From DASQHW01 sp038238245 (GTDB taxonomy: Bacteria; Actinomycetota; Acidimicrobiia; IMCC26256; PALSA-610), in NCBI GenBank assembly GCA_038238245.1, contig JBBRXX010000001.1, positions 124,001 to 188,000 on the forward strand: 64,000 nt of DNA, written 5' to 3'. The stretch's first letter is position 1; each line of letters begins with the position of its first letter. Both the position numbers and the translations under genes were made by a program. The notes beneath the pieces are model-generated. The model searched no databases, was not told the origin of the DNA, and saw only the letters and a program-made list of their open reading frames with translations. Shown here piece by piece: positions 31,760 to 40,729 of the stretch.

Positions 31760-33229
31760 CTAGCGGGGAGGCTGCTCGGCGACCGTCTCGGCGAGCGCGC
31801 GCCGGTCGATCTTCTCGCCCGCGGTCAGCGGCAACGCATCGACGACCTGCACGCCTTCCGGGAGCTTGTACGCGGCGATGTGCGGTGCCGCGTAGTCGCG
31901 CAGGACCGCGAGCGCAGGTGGCCGGCGCGGGTCCCGCGCGACGACGACGGCGACACCGATCTCGCCCATGACGTCGTCGGGTCGTGGCACGATCGCGACC
32001 GCCGCGACGTCAGGGTGCGACGAGAGCACATGCTCGACTTCGACGGGGTACACGTTGTAGCCGCCGCGTACGTACATCTCCTTGCTGCGACCTACGAGGC
32101 GCAGGCGCCCGCGATCGTCGACCTGGCCGAGGTCGCCGGTCCGCACGAAGCCGTCGGCAGTGAACGCGGCTTGTGTCTGCTCGGGGTCGCGCCAGTAGCC
32201 CGACATCACCGCGGGCGAACGCAGGCAAACTTCGCCGATCTCGTCCGGCGGGACATCGCGCCCCTCGGCATCTCGGACTGCGAGGTCGACCCTGGGGTGC
32301 GGCCGGCCGACGCTGACGATCGCGTCTTCATCGGGATCGTCGAAGGCCGTGCCGAGACCGATGCCGGCCTCCGTGCACGAGTAGCGCGTCGAGAGCGCGG
32401 CACCGAAGCGGCGGCGCGCTTCTTCGGCGAGACCAGGCGTGACCGGTCCGCCGCCGGCGACGATGTACTGCACCGAGGACAGGTCGAAGCGATCGAATTC
32501 GGGATCACGCAGCATCAATGCGAGTTGGGTGGGAACGCCGGCGACCGTCGTCATACGTTCCCGCGCCAGCAGCTCGAGCGCGGCGCGTGCGCGCCACCGC
32601 TCCATGATGAAGCTCGTCCCACCGCGTCGGAGCGCTCCCGGAAGCTTCGTCATGAAGCCCAGATGGGCGAAAGAGGTACCGCTGACGGAACGCCCACCGC
32701 CGTCCCACCGGTCGCCGACATCGGTCTGGGTGATGAACTCGAGTTGGCGGTTGCAGTACAGCGCGCCCTTCGGGAGACCGGTCGTACCGGAAGTGAAGAT
32801 GATCGCGACGGGACGGTCCGGATCCTCGACGAGCACGGGCGGCGATTCTCCGCGCGCCCGCAGGTCGTGCATGGCCTTCTCGGCGTCATCCGCCGCGGGG
32901 TACTCGCCGGCGTCGAGCACGAGGCGCGGATCGGCGACATCAAGGACTGCGAGCCGCTCACCCGCCGAGAACCGATCGTTGACGCCCGCCGTGATCGCGC
33001 CGAGCTTGGCGGTCGCGCAATACGCGAGCAGGTACTCGGGGCCGGGGGGCAAGATCAACGCAACGACATCGCCCGCGCGCACGCCTCGTCGCGCGAGCCC
33101 GACGGCAACTTCGTCGGAGATGCGGTCGACGTCCGCGTACGTCAGCGTCCAGCCGGCCGGCGCGACGTACGCAGTACGCTCCCCGAATCGCCGGGCCGCT
33201 TCGGCAATCGTGAGGGGCAGCGTGGGCAT
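31760..33229 (-). CDS. acyl-CoA ligase (adenylate-forming)
   Basis: A 489-residue ligase: A3 motif I-F-T-S-G-T-T-G-L-P-K-G, 'RYSCTEAGIGLG' (A5), 'GFVRTGDLGQVDDRGRLRL' and a C-terminal catalytic lysine in 'LPLTAGEKIDR'. It probably activates a fatty or other organic acid for the dehydrogenase gene that follows. Its ATG (33227-33229) directly abuts the ATG of the divergent TetR gene, leaving no spacer, so promoters must lie inside coding sequence. Confidence 0.9.
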   Translation of the reverse strand: MPTLPLTIAEAARRFGERTAYVAPAGWTLTYADVDRISDEVAVGLARRGVRAGDVVALILPPGPEYLLAYCATAKLGAITAGVNDRFSAGERLAVLDVADPRLVLDAGEYPAADDAEKAMHDLRARGESPPVLVEDPDRPVAIIFTSGTTGLPKGALYCNRQLEFITQTDVGDRWDGGGRSVSGTSFAHLGFMTKLPGALRRGGTSFIMERWRARAALELLARERMTTVAGVPTQLALMLRDPEFDRFDLSSVQYIVAGGGPVTPGLAEEARRRFGAALSTRYSCTEAGIGLGTAFDDPDEDAIVSVGRPHPRVDLAVRDAEGRDVPPDEIGEVCLRSPAVMSGYWRDPEQTQAAFTADGFVRTGDLGQVDDRGRLRLVGRSKEMYVRGGYNVYPVEVEHVLSSHPDVAAVAIVPRPDDVMGEIGVAVVVARDPRRPPALAVLRDYAAPHIAAYKLPEGVQVVDALPLTAGEKIDRRALAETVAEQPPR

Positions 33230-33904
33230 ATGAGCGAACCTTACAAGTCGTCGCGACGACCCGGTCTCCGCCGCAATACCCCGGACGCGCCCGGCACGCC
33301 GGCGCAGTCGCGAGAGCTGCGCGCCCAGGGTCGCAAGACGATGCGACGGTTACTCGACGCCGGCATGCGCGTGTTCGGAGAACGCGGGTTCCATGCCGCC
33401 CGTGTCGATGACATCGTGCGCGCGGCTCGGACGTCGCACGGCACCTTCTACCTGTATTTCGCCAACAAGGAGGACCTGTTGCGCGCGCTCGCAGTCGAAT
33501 GCGCGCATGAGATGGACGCGCTCGCCGGCGACATCGGGCCGATCACGCCCGACCGGATCGGCGCGGAAGAGCTGCGCCGATTTCTGGCGGAGTTCTTCAC
33601 GACCTACCGTCGCTACGGACCGGTGATCCGCGCGTGGATGGAGGGCCACGTGGCGGATCGAGAGGTGACTCAGCTCGGCGTGCACGCGTTCACCGACATT
33701 GCGACCGTGCTCGGCCGCAGAATGCGCGAGGCGGGAGTGCCGGGTGATCCCGCGAGCATCCCGGCACTGATGGCGCTCCTCGAGCGCAGCGCGTACTTCC
33801 TCGTCTCTCGCCGGCTCGACTTCGACGGTGACACGCTGCTTGACAGCGTCACCAACGTCATTCACAGGGGCTTTTTCGGCGCGGGCGTAGACATACGGCC
33901 GTGA
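33230..33904 (+). CDS. TetR/AcrR family transcriptional regulator
   Basis: A 224-residue TetR-type repressor. The N-terminal DNA-binding domain is clear: 'RRLLDAGMRVFGERGFHAARVDDIVRAARTSHGTFYLYFANKEDLL' in its family pieces, residues about 35-80. The ligand-binding part is helical. The ATG at 33230 follows GAGGGG by twelve bases. Abutting start codons with the acyl-CoA ligase gene make autoregulation plus control of the ligase/dehydrogenase operon very likely; an acyl-CoA ligand would be typical. Confidence 0.9.
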   Translation: MSEPYKSSRRPGLRRNTPDAPGTPAQSRELRAQGRKTMRRLLDAGMRVFGERGFHAARVDDIVRAARTSHGTFYLYFANKEDLLRALAVECAHEMDALAGDIGPITPDRIGAEELRRFLAEFFTTYRRYGPVIRAWMEGHVADREVTQLGVHAFTDIATVLGRRMREAGVPGDPASIPALMALLERSAYFLVSRRLDFDGDTLLDSVTNVIHRGFFGAGVDIRP

Positions 33905-33920
33905 TCGGAGCGACCAGAAA

Positions 33921-35003
33921 TTACGCTCGCAGCTCGCTGTCTTCGTGGCGCGCGGAGAGGTAGATCGCCTTGGCGGCGCCGAGCAACGGGATCGCGAACA
34001 GTCCGCCGATCAAGCCGCCGGCCGAGACGCCGACCAGCGCCGCGACCATCGTGGCCGGGGGTGAGAGGTTCACGGCGCGGCCGACAATGAGCGGCTGGAT
34101 CACGTGGTTCTCGAGGTTCTGGTAGAAGAGGAAGATCGCCAGGCACGCGAGTCCGGTGAACGCGCCCTGCGAGACGCCGAGCAGCACGAACACGGCGCCG
34201 CCGAGAAATCCGCCGACCTGTGGAATGGGATTGGTGATCGCCACCCATACCGCGATCAACGGCGCGAGCGGAACGCCGAGCGCGAGCGAACCGGTGAGCA
34301 TCACCGTGCCCGCAAGCGCGGCAACGAGCAGGGATCCCGCGATGTACCGACCGATGATGTCGTAGACGAGGCGGCCGAGATGATCGGCCGCGGCTCGTCG
34401 GCGCTCGGGCACGAGCCGGCGTACGCCGTTGACGACGTGCTCGCCGTCGAGCACCAACGTGATCGCGAGCAAGATGGCGAACAGGGCAGCGGCGACACCG
34501 TCGGCAACCGCGCCGGCCGCGTTCTCGATGGGTGTGGCATCGACGCTGAGCCTGTCCGGCACGGCGTCGAGCCAATCCTGCACCTTGCTCGACGCGTTGG
34601 CTTCGCGAAGCCGGTGGCCGACGATGGGCAACGTCCCGAGGTCCTTCACGGTGCGCGGAATCTGCTTGTTGAAGTCGCGCACCTCGCGAATGGTCGGCAC
34701 GGTGATGAGGGCGAGGACCGTGACGGCGAAGACGCCGACCGCCACCAGCACCGCGGAGGCGGCTGTCCGGCGATGCCAGCCCGTCCGGCGCTTGAGCCGG
34801 TCGACGAGCGGATTCAGCGCGAGCGCAAAGAGTGTCGCGATCGCGAGCGACGACAGCGTCCTCGGGATGGAACGCACGAACCACACCGAGATCGCGAGAA
34901 TCGCGAACGCGATCGCGAGCGGTATCGCCGACCGCGGGTCGAAATCGATCCCGGCCGCGGCACCCTCGTCGGGCGGTGAGGGTCCGGGTTCGTTCGGTGA
35001 CAC
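33921..35003 (-). CDS. AI-2E family permease (copy 1)
   Basis: A 360-residue integral membrane protein of the AI-2E/TqsA-PerM family with about eight helices. Landmarks: 'SSLAIATLFALALNPLVDRL', 'IGRYIAGSLLVAALAG', 'VAITNPIPQVGGFLGGAVFV' and 'FYQNLENHVIQPLIVGRAVNL', where N-P-I-P-x-V-G and Q-N-x-E-x-x-x-x-x-P-x-I-x-G are the family hallmarks. Members export or exchange small molecules or Na+/H+. The GTG at 35003 is the only start that avoids the second, divergent permease. Confidence 0.85.
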   Translation of the reverse strand: MSPNEPGPSPPDEGAAAGIDFDPRSAIPLAIAFAILAISVWFVRSIPRTLSSLAIATLFALALNPLVDRLKRRTGWHRRTAASAVLVAVGVFAVTVLALITVPTIREVRDFNKQIPRTVKDLGTLPIVGHRLREANASSKVQDWLDAVPDRLSVDATPIENAAGAVADGVAAALFAILLAITLVLDGEHVVNGVRRLVPERRRAAADHLGRLVYDIIGRYIAGSLLVAALAGTVMLTGSLALGVPLAPLIAVWVAITNPIPQVGGFLGGAVFVLLGVSQGAFTGLACLAIFLFYQNLENHVIQPLIVGRAVNLSPPATMVAALVGVSAGGLIGGLFAIPLLGAAKAIYLSARHEDSELRA

Positions 35004-35022
35004 GTCGGTATCGTACGAGCCG

Positions 35023-36117
35023 ATGGCAGACGGCGCGCGCACGCTCAAGGTGCGGCTGTCGGTGCGCTCCGCGCTGGCGCTGGTCTTCGGCCTCGCGGCG
35101 ACGGTGCTCCTGTTGCGCATACTGCACAGCTCGGAGCGTGTCATCGCGTGGGTCCTGTGCGCGATGGCGGTCGCCGCGCTCCTGTATCCGGCGGTGGAAT
35201 GGCTCGCGGGCTTTCGATACGTGCCGCGCGGCCTCGCCGTGCTCATCACCGTCGTCCTCGGGCTCGCCAGTGTGGGCTTCCTGGGTTACCGCATCGTCAA
35301 CGACGTGGCGGACGCGATGAGCTCGCTGCAGGACGCGGCGCCGAAGCGGGCGGCCCAACTGGAACACGACTCCGACTTCTTCCGGGAGATCAAGCTCGAG
35401 CAACGCGTGACAAAGCTCGTCGACGAGATTCCCTCGCGCCTGGCCGGCGGTGAGCCGACCGAGGCACTGCGGACGAACGCGACCCGCGGCGTCGCGTTCG
35501 TCGCCGGGCTCATCCTCACGATCTTCTTCGTGCTCTACGGCTCGCGCCTCATCCAGGGCGGGCTCGGGCTCATCGAGGACGAATCGACGCGCCGGCGAAC
35601 CGAGGAGGTGTTGCTGCGCGGTTCGCACCGCGCGCTGTTCTTCGCGCGGGTGAAGCTCTGGGAGGCAATCGTCGAAGGCCTCTTCGCGTACTCGATCGCC
35701 CGGATGGCGAACGTCCCCGGGCCGGCCGCGCTGGGGGTGTGGGTCGCCCTGTGGAGCTTGTTGCCGGTCGCAGGTGTGCTCATCGGCGCGCTCCCCATCG
35801 TCGTCTTCGCGGCCGCGATCTCGTCGACCCGGGCGGTCACCGTCGGCGCCGCATTCGTTGCGATCGGCGTCGGTGACTGGCTCGTCAACCGCTGGCTCGC
35901 GCGACGGACCGTCGACGTCGGCAGCTTCGTGATCGTCCTCGCCGCGTTCGGCGGCCTGGAGCTCCACGGTCTTTCCGGCGCGTTGCTGTTCGTGCTCGGC
36001 GCCGTGTTCGTCGTGGCGATCATCAGTGAGATCGGCCCCGAGGAGGTCGCGGAGGTGCTCGCAGCGCAGCCCGCGCCGCACCGCACCCGCCGGCATCGCA
36101 TCAGACGCCGAGGATGA
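35023..36117 (+). CDS. AI-2E family permease-like protein (copy 2, divergent)
   Basis: A 364-residue membrane protein with the same layout as the neighbouring permease: N-terminal helix pair, 'VLITVVLGLASVGFLGYRI', an extracytoplasmic coiled segment, 'FVAGLILTIFFVLYGSRLI' and 'VALWSLLPVAGVLIGALPIVVF', where the family's N-P-I-P-x-V-G box is replaced by S-L-L-P-V-A-G. So it is a divergent paralogue. ATG 35023 lies 19 bases from the start of copy 1. Its end overlaps the thiolase end by 17 bp on the opposite strand. Confidence 0.75.
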   Translation: MADGARTLKVRLSVRSALALVFGLAATVLLLRILHSSERVIAWVLCAMAVAALLYPAVEWLAGFRYVPRGLAVLITVVLGLASVGFLGYRIVNDVADAMSSLQDAAPKRAAQLEHDSDFFREIKLEQRVTKLVDEIPSRLAGGEPTEALRTNATRGVAFVAGLILTIFFVLYGSRLIQGGLGLIEDESTRRRTEEVLLRGSHRALFFARVKLWEAIVEGLFAYSIARMANVPGPAALGVWVALWSLLPVAGVLIGALPIVVFAAAISSTRAVTVGAAFVAIGVGDWLVNRWLARRTVDVGSFVIVLAAFGGLELHGLSGALLFVLGAVFVVAIISEIGPEEVAEVLAAQPAPHRTRRHRIRRRG

Positions 36118-37345
36118 CCGTGCTCGCGGTCGAGAACCACCCGCCGGTGCCGTTCACGCACGCGAGCTTCGCGTGCTCGACCTGCCGTCCGTGCGCCTCG
36201 CCGCGCAGCTGACGGGCCGCCTCGACGAGCAGGAACATCCCTCGCATTCCTGGGTGGCAATGCGACAGGCCGCCGCCGTCGGTGTTCGTCGGCAGCGCGC
36301 CGCCGATGCGCATCTTGCCGTCTTCGACGAACGGGCCGCCTTCGCCGCGCTTGCAGAAGCCGAGCGCCTCGTAGGTCTCGAGCACCATCGACGTGAACGC
36401 GTCGTAGATCTGGCAGACGTCGATGTCCTCGGGACGCACGCCCGCGCGTTCGAACGCGAGCTTGCCGCTGCGCGACGCGGGCGACTCGGTGAAATCTTCC
36501 CATTCGCTCATCGTCGTGTGGCTCGTCGTCTCACCGGTGCCGAGCACCCACACCGGTTGCTTGGCACAGTCGCGCGCGCGTTCTTCGGTCGTGAGCACCA
36601 CCGCGCCGCCGCCGTCACTGCGGATGCAGCAATGAAGCTTGGTCAGCGGGTCGGCGATCATGCGTGAATTCAGGACGTCGTCGATCGTGATCGGCTCTTG
36701 GTAGAAGGCCTCGGGGTTGTGCGACGCGTTGAATCGGGTGCTCACCGCGATCTCGGCGAGCTGTTCGACCGTGGTGCCGAACTCGTGCATGTGGCGGCGC
36801 GTGGCCATCGCGTACTTCGCGATCAGCGAATGGCCGAACGGTGCATCGAACTGCACGGGACCGCGGCCGCCGAAGCTCAGGTTCGCGCCGCGGCGACGAG
36901 CCTTGAGGTCGGCGCGGGTCGTCGACCCGTACACGATCACGACAACCTCGACATGGCCTGCGAGGATTGCCGCGGTCGCGTGCTCGACCATGAACTCCCA
37001 CGTCGACCCACCGACACCGGTTCCGTCGGCCCACGTCGGCCGCAGGCCGAGATACTCCGCGATCTCCACGGGTGCGAGCAGTCCCATGCCGCTCGACGCG
37101 AAGCCGTCGATGTCGTCCTTGGTGAGTCCGGCGTCGGCGATCGCCCGCGACGCGGCCTGGTAGTGCAGCTCGTACGGCGTCTTCGTGTCAACGCGCCCGA
37201 TGTCGGAGAGGGCAGCGCCGACTAACGCAACCTTCTTGGTCGCGCTCGCTGCAGGCCGGGATACCCGGCCCGCGGACGCTCGCTGCTCCGGCGAGTTCGC
37301 TCCGGCTCCGCCTCCGCTCACCGCGTCGTGCGACTGGGCCGGCAT
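36101..37345 (-). CDS. thiolase-fold lipid-transfer protein / acetyl-CoA acetyltransferase
   Basis: A 414-residue SCP-x/lipid-transfer-type thiolase. Visible: 'DTKTPYELHYQAASRAIADAGL', 'GGSTWEFMVEHA' where the nucleophilic Cys of classical thiolases is replaced (S-T-W), 'QIYDAFTSMVLETYEALGFC' and 'NTDGGGLSHCHPGMRGM' with conserved His-Pro and Gly. Such proteins often pair with a DUF35 OB-fold subunit for steroid side-chain aldol or thiolytic cleavage; none is adjacent. The first 35 residues are Ser/Ala/Gly-rich, encoded by repetitive GAGC-type DNA, and probably not part of the fold. Confidence 0.8.
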   Translation of the reverse strand: MPAQSHDAVSGGGAGANSPEQRASAGRVSRPAASATKKVALVGAALSDIGRVDTKTPYELHYQAASRAIADAGLTKDDIDGFASSGMGLLAPVEIAEYLGLRPTWADGTGVGGSTWEFMVEHATAAILAGHVEVVVIVYGSTTRADLKARRRGANLSFGGRGPVQFDAPFGHSLIAKYAMATRRHMHEFGTTVEQLAEIAVSTRFNASHNPEAFYQEPITIDDVLNSRMIADPLTKLHCCIRSDGGGAVVLTTEERARDCAKQPVWVLGTGETTSHTTMSEWEDFTESPASRSGKLAFERAGVRPEDIDVCQIYDAFTSMVLETYEALGFCKRGEGGPFVEDGKMRIGGALPTNTDGGGLSHCHPGMRGMFLLVEAARQLRGEAHGRQVEHAKLACVNGTGGWFSTASTVILGV

Positions 37346-38277
37346 TAGGCCCGGCGTTGTGCGTCGATCCCCGGATTCTCACTCTGGAAGACGTACCGGT
37401 TGACGATCCGGCCGATGTCCGCCGGGTCCCACTGCTTCGGCTTGCCTTCCTTGTCGGTGGCGAGGAACTGCTCGCCCATCTCCCACGGCTTGTACAGCGC
37501 GAGGTTGTTTCCGACGAGCCGGAACACCTGACCGGTCACGTGCAGCGCTTCGTCCGAGGCGAGCCACACGACACCGGGCGCGGAGTTGCCGGGGTTCATC
37601 GCCTCGAACTCGGTGTAGTCCTCGGGGTTCTTCACCTCGATCTTCATCGCCTGGGCCACCATGCGGGTCGCGCCGCCGGGACCGATGCAATTCGCTCGGA
37701 CGCCGTATCGCTTCAGCTCGAGACTTGCGATGATCGTCATCGCCGCGACCCCGGCCTTGGCGGCGCCGTAGTTGATTTGGCTGGCCTGGCCCTGGAGGCC
37801 GGCGCTCGAGACCGTGTTGATGATCGCCGCGCGAGGCTGGCGGCCCTCCTTGGACTCGTTCCGCCAGTACGCCGACGCGTGGTGCATCGTGTTGAAGCTG
37901 CCGTACATGTGCACCTTGACGACGGTGTCGAAGTCCTCGGGACTCATCGAGAACATCATCTTGTCGCGCAGCACGCCCGCGTTGTTCACGAGGATGTCGA
38001 GCCTCCCGAAGGTGTCGAGCGCGGTGCCGACGATGTTCCGTGCACCCTCGAAGTCGGCGACGCTGTCGTAGTTCGCGGCCGCGTCGCCGCCACGCTTCTT
38101 GATGACGTCGACGACTTCGTCGGCGGCGCGCTTGTCGGCGCCCTCCCCGGTGACCGATCCGCCCAGGTCGTTGACCACGACCTTGGCGCCGTGGTCGGCA
38201 AGCATGATCGCCTCGCCGCGGCCGACACCGTTGCCGGCACCCGTGACAATCGCGACCTTGCCGTCGAGCATGCCCAT
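37345..38277 (-). CDS. SDR family oxidoreductase
   Basis: A 310-residue short-chain dehydrogenase: T-G-A-G-N-G-V-G-R at about 12-20, D-L-G-G, N-N-A-G near 95 and Y-G-A-A-K near 165. The long C-terminus resembles other SDRs in this window and mycobacterial fatty-acid or steroid 3-hydroxyacyl-CoA dehydrogenases. The ATG at 38277 is favoured because GGGGGAG lies eight bases before it. It abuts the thiolase gene (shared base at 37345), so hydroxyacyl oxidation and thiolysis are probably consecutive steps of one pathway. Confidence 0.85.
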   Translation of the reverse strand: MGMLDGKVAIVTGAGNGVGRGEAIMLADHGAKVVVNDLGGSVTGEGADKRAADEVVDVIKKRGGDAAANYDSVADFEGARNIVGTALDTFGRLDILVNNAGVLRDKMMFSMSPEDFDTVVKVHMYGSFNTMHHASAYWRNESKEGRQPRAAIINTVSSAGLQGQASQINYGAAKAGVAAMTIIASLELKRYGVRANCIGPGGATRMVAQAMKIEVKNPEDYTEFEAMNPGNSAPGVVWLASDEALHVTGQVFRLVGNNLALYKPWEMGEQFLATDKEGKPKQWDPADIGRIVNRYVFQSENPGIDAQRRA

Positions 38278-38363
38278 TTGCGCGCTCCCCCTGGCCATAA
38301 GAAAACTGACGTGGGCGTCACCGTAGCGCGCGCCGAAAACCGATCGCCAAGGCGGAGGATGAC

Positions 38364-39143
38364 GTGGGACGGCTGCAGGACAAGGTTGCGATCATCAGCG
38401 GCGCGGGCCAGGGCATCGGTCTGGCGTACGCGCACCGCTTCCTCGACGAGGGTGCCAAGGTGGTCGTGGCCGAGATCAACGAGGACCGCGCCCGGGCGGG
38501 CATGGAGAGCCTCGCGGGCAAGGGTGACGCCACGTTCGTGCAGACCGACATCTCGGATCCCGACTCCGCGCAGCGGTGCGTCGACGAAACCGTGAAGCAG
38601 CACGGCACCGTGCACATCCTCGTGAACAACGCGGCCCTGTACTACGACATCGACAACTTCGATCCCAGCTACGAGTACCTCCAGAAGGTCTTTTCGGTGA
38701 ATCAGTTCGGCGCGTGGCTGATGACACGCGCCGCCGCACCGGTGATGGCGAAGCAGCACTGGGGCCGGGTGATCAACCAGTCGTCGGGGGCCGCGTACGC
38801 GTACATGTTCCCGCCCGGCGGCGACGAGTTCCCCGGCCTGGGAAACTTCTCGTACAGCATTACGAAGTGGGGGATCGTGGGGCTGACGAAGTTCATGGCG
38901 GCCCAGCTCGGTGCGTACAACATCACGGTCAACTGCATCGCGCCCGGCGTCACGATGACCGAGGCCACGAAGAAGATCGTCCCCGACATGTACATCCAGG
39001 GCATGACGGCGATGACCGCGATGAAGAGCACGCTCGAGCCCGAGGATCTCGCCGGTGCGTGCGTGTTCTTCGCCAGCGACGATGCCCGCTTCTGCACCGG
39101 CCAGACCCTCGTCATCGACGGCGGGCTTGCAATGCCCGCGTAG
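38364..39143 (+). CDS. SDR family oxidoreductase
   Basis: A 259-residue classical SDR, GTG start after GGAGG. S-G-A-G-Q-G-I-G at about 11-18, N-N-A at 86-88, Ser in NQSSGAA and Y-S-I-T-K as catalytic pair. The tail ends in 'FCTGQTLVIDGGLAMPA', the usual FabG-type end, so it is shorter than the other SDRs here. Substrate unknown. Divergent from the SDR/thiolase operon and convergent with the methyltransferase. Confidence 0.85.
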   Translation: MGRLQDKVAIISGAGQGIGLAYAHRFLDEGAKVVVAEINEDRARAGMESLAGKGDATFVQTDISDPDSAQRCVDETVKQHGTVHILVNNAALYYDIDNFDPSYEYLQKVFSVNQFGAWLMTRAAAPVMAKQHWGRVINQSSGAAYAYMFPPGGDEFPGLGNFSYSITKWGIVGLTKFMAAQLGAYNITVNCIAPGVTMTEATKKIVPDMYIQGMTAMTAMKSTLEPEDLAGACVFFASDDARFCTGQTLVIDGGLAMPA

Positions 39144-39147
39144 GGGA

Positions 39148-39936
39148 TCAGGCCCGGCAGCGCACCTCGCCGTGCGGCACGACGAACCATCCGTCGGGGT
39201 GGCCCGCCCACCGCCGCCAGCCGTCGACCATCGCGTCGAGCTCCTCGCGGGTCGCAAAGCCGTCGTTCGCGGCCTGGCGGGCGATCGCGGAGTCCGCCAT
39301 GCGGTCGGCCCAGAGGCTTCCCCACCACGCGCGATCGTCGGGTGTCGCGAAGCACCAGACCGACGCGCCCGGTTGCACGTCCTCGAATCCGGCCGCATGC
39401 GCCCAGGCGAGCAGGTACCGCCCGGCGTCGGGCTCGCCCTGGTTGGCGCGCGCGATCTGCCGGTACAGCGCGAGCCACGCGTCGAGTGCGGGTTCTTCGG
39501 GATACCAGGTGAACGCCTCGTAGTCACCGTCACGCGCCGCGACCACACCGCCGGGCTTGCACACGCGCTTCATCTCCCGGAGCGCCTTCACCGGATCGGC
39601 GAGGTGCTGCAGCACCTGGTGGGCGTGCACGACGTCGAAGGCGGCGTCGGGCACGTCCAGCGCGTACACGTCGCCGGTCCGGAACTCGACGTTGTCGACG
39701 CCCGCGACCTGGCTGCGCGCGTCCTCGATCACCGCGGCCGACGCGTCGAGGCCCACCACCCGGCCGGGGGCAACCCGCCGCGCGATGTCGACGGTGATCG
39801 TTCCCGGGCCGCATCCGACATCGAGCACGTGCGCACCGGCGGTCAGGGACGGCACGAGGTACGCAGCCGAGTTGTCGACCGTCCGCCATTTGTGCGACCG
39901 CAGCACACTCTCGTGATGACCATGGGTGTACGTCAT
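39148..39936 (-). CDS. SAM-dependent methyltransferase (UbiE/Methyltransf_11 type)
   Basis: A 262-residue class I methyltransferase. SAM site V-L-D-V-G-C-G-P-G-T at about 37-46, acidic 'VGLDASAAVIEDAR' and 'FDVVHAHQVLQHLADPVKALREM' are diagnostic. The N-terminal 'THGHHESVLRSHKWRTVDNSAAYL' is typical of actinobacterial members. Acceptor molecule unknown. Start ATG 39936. Confidence 0.85.
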   Translation of the reverse strand: MTYTHGHHESVLRSHKWRTVDNSAAYLVPSLTAGAHVLDVGCGPGTITVDIARRVAPGRVVGLDASAAVIEDARSQVAGVDNVEFRTGDVYALDVPDAAFDVVHAHQVLQHLADPVKALREMKRVCKPGGVVAARDGDYEAFTWYPEEPALDAWLALYRQIARANQGEPDAGRYLLAWAHAAGFEDVQPGASVWCFATPDDRAWWGSLWADRMADSAIARQAANDGFATREELDAMVDGWRRWAGHPDGWFVVPHGEVRCRA

Positions 39937-39982
39937 GCCCGCATGATCGCGCGAGCACCGCCGTGCGCCCGGGGTCGATCAC

Positions 39983-40729
39983 TCACGGCAGCGCGATGAT
40001 CTGTTCTACCCCCCCGCGATCGTCGATCGTGCGATTCGGGGCGCCTTCGGCATCCACGACGGCAATGCCGGTCGCGGTGAGCACCAGGAGCTCGCCGTTC
40101 GACGCCCAGGTGAACGGTGCCACGGTCGCGCTCGCGTTCGGGCGCGAGAGCATCGTCGAGTGGCCCGTCGTCGTGTCGAAGAGCGTCACAGAGGAAGTCA
40201 GCGCCGACGCGATTGCGAGGCGGCTGCCGTCCGGAGAGAGCGCTCCCTGGTCGGCAGCGTCGGCGCGGAGCCGCACGGTTGTCCCGTGCTTCAGATCGTC
40301 GACGTCGATCGTGCACCGAGACCCCGGACATCCGTTGCTGAGAGCGATCACTCGTGGCGTCGCGTCGAGGAACGCGCCGCGGAACGGAAGCGGTCGCACG
40401 TCCCACTGCTTCCACAGCGAATATGCATCTCCGACGGAAGCGAGAATGCCGCCGTCGACCGACGCGACGAGCCGTGCTCCCGCGGGAATGCGTTGCGCCG
40501 GACCATCGCCGTCTCTCTGGATGATGCTGGTGTCCTCGGGGCGCTGGATCCACCAATGGTCGGGTTCGAGCGTGGCGATCGGTGACATGTCGCCCGTCAA
40601 CTGCTCGACCGAGACCGGGTCGGTGTCGATCGTGTAGAGCGTCCGGTTCTTGCGGATCACGAGCGAGCTGCCGCTCTGCGCCTCGATCCAGAGGGGTCCG
40701 ACGCGAAGATCGATGCGCACGTCAGCCAT
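39983..40729 (-). CDS. beta-propeller-like protein (probably 3' part of a split gene)
   Basis: A 248-residue beta-rich protein with WD40/TolB-like steps ('GALSPDGSRLAIASAL', 'TLFDTTTGHSTMLSRP', 'FTWASNGELLVLTATG'), so a partial propeller. The ATG at 40729 overlaps the end of the preceding gene by 8 bp in another frame. Reading across, '..NSEIHVVDANG' followed by 'DVRIDLRVG' would form one continuous propeller strand, so the two genes may originally have been one membrane-anchored propeller separated by a 1-base indel. Confidence 0.6.
   Translation of the reverse strand: MADVRIDLRVGPLWIEAQSGSSLVIRKNRTLYTIDTDPVSVEQLTGDMSPIATLEPDHWWIQRPEDTSIIQRDGDGPAQRIPAGARLVASVDGGILASVGDAYSLWKQWDVRPLPFRGAFLDATPRVIALSNGCPGSRCTIDVDDLKHGTTVRLRADAADQGALSPDGSRLAIASALTSSVTLFDTTTGHSTMLSRPNASATVAPFTWASNGELLVLTATGIAVVDAEGAPNRTIDDRGGVEQIIALP

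Noticed and set aside
30626..33229. Very long plus-strand open frame (over 800 codons) upstream of and in frame with the TetR gene
   Set aside because: It is antisense to an acyl-CoA dehydrogenase and an acyl-CoA ligase with full motifs; its translation is Arg/Ala/Gly/His-rich without motifs, typical of high-GC shadow frames.
33862..36096. Minus-strand open frame of 744 codons across both permease genes
   Set aside because: Composition is charged and lacks membrane helices or motifs; the two permease genes explain the region.
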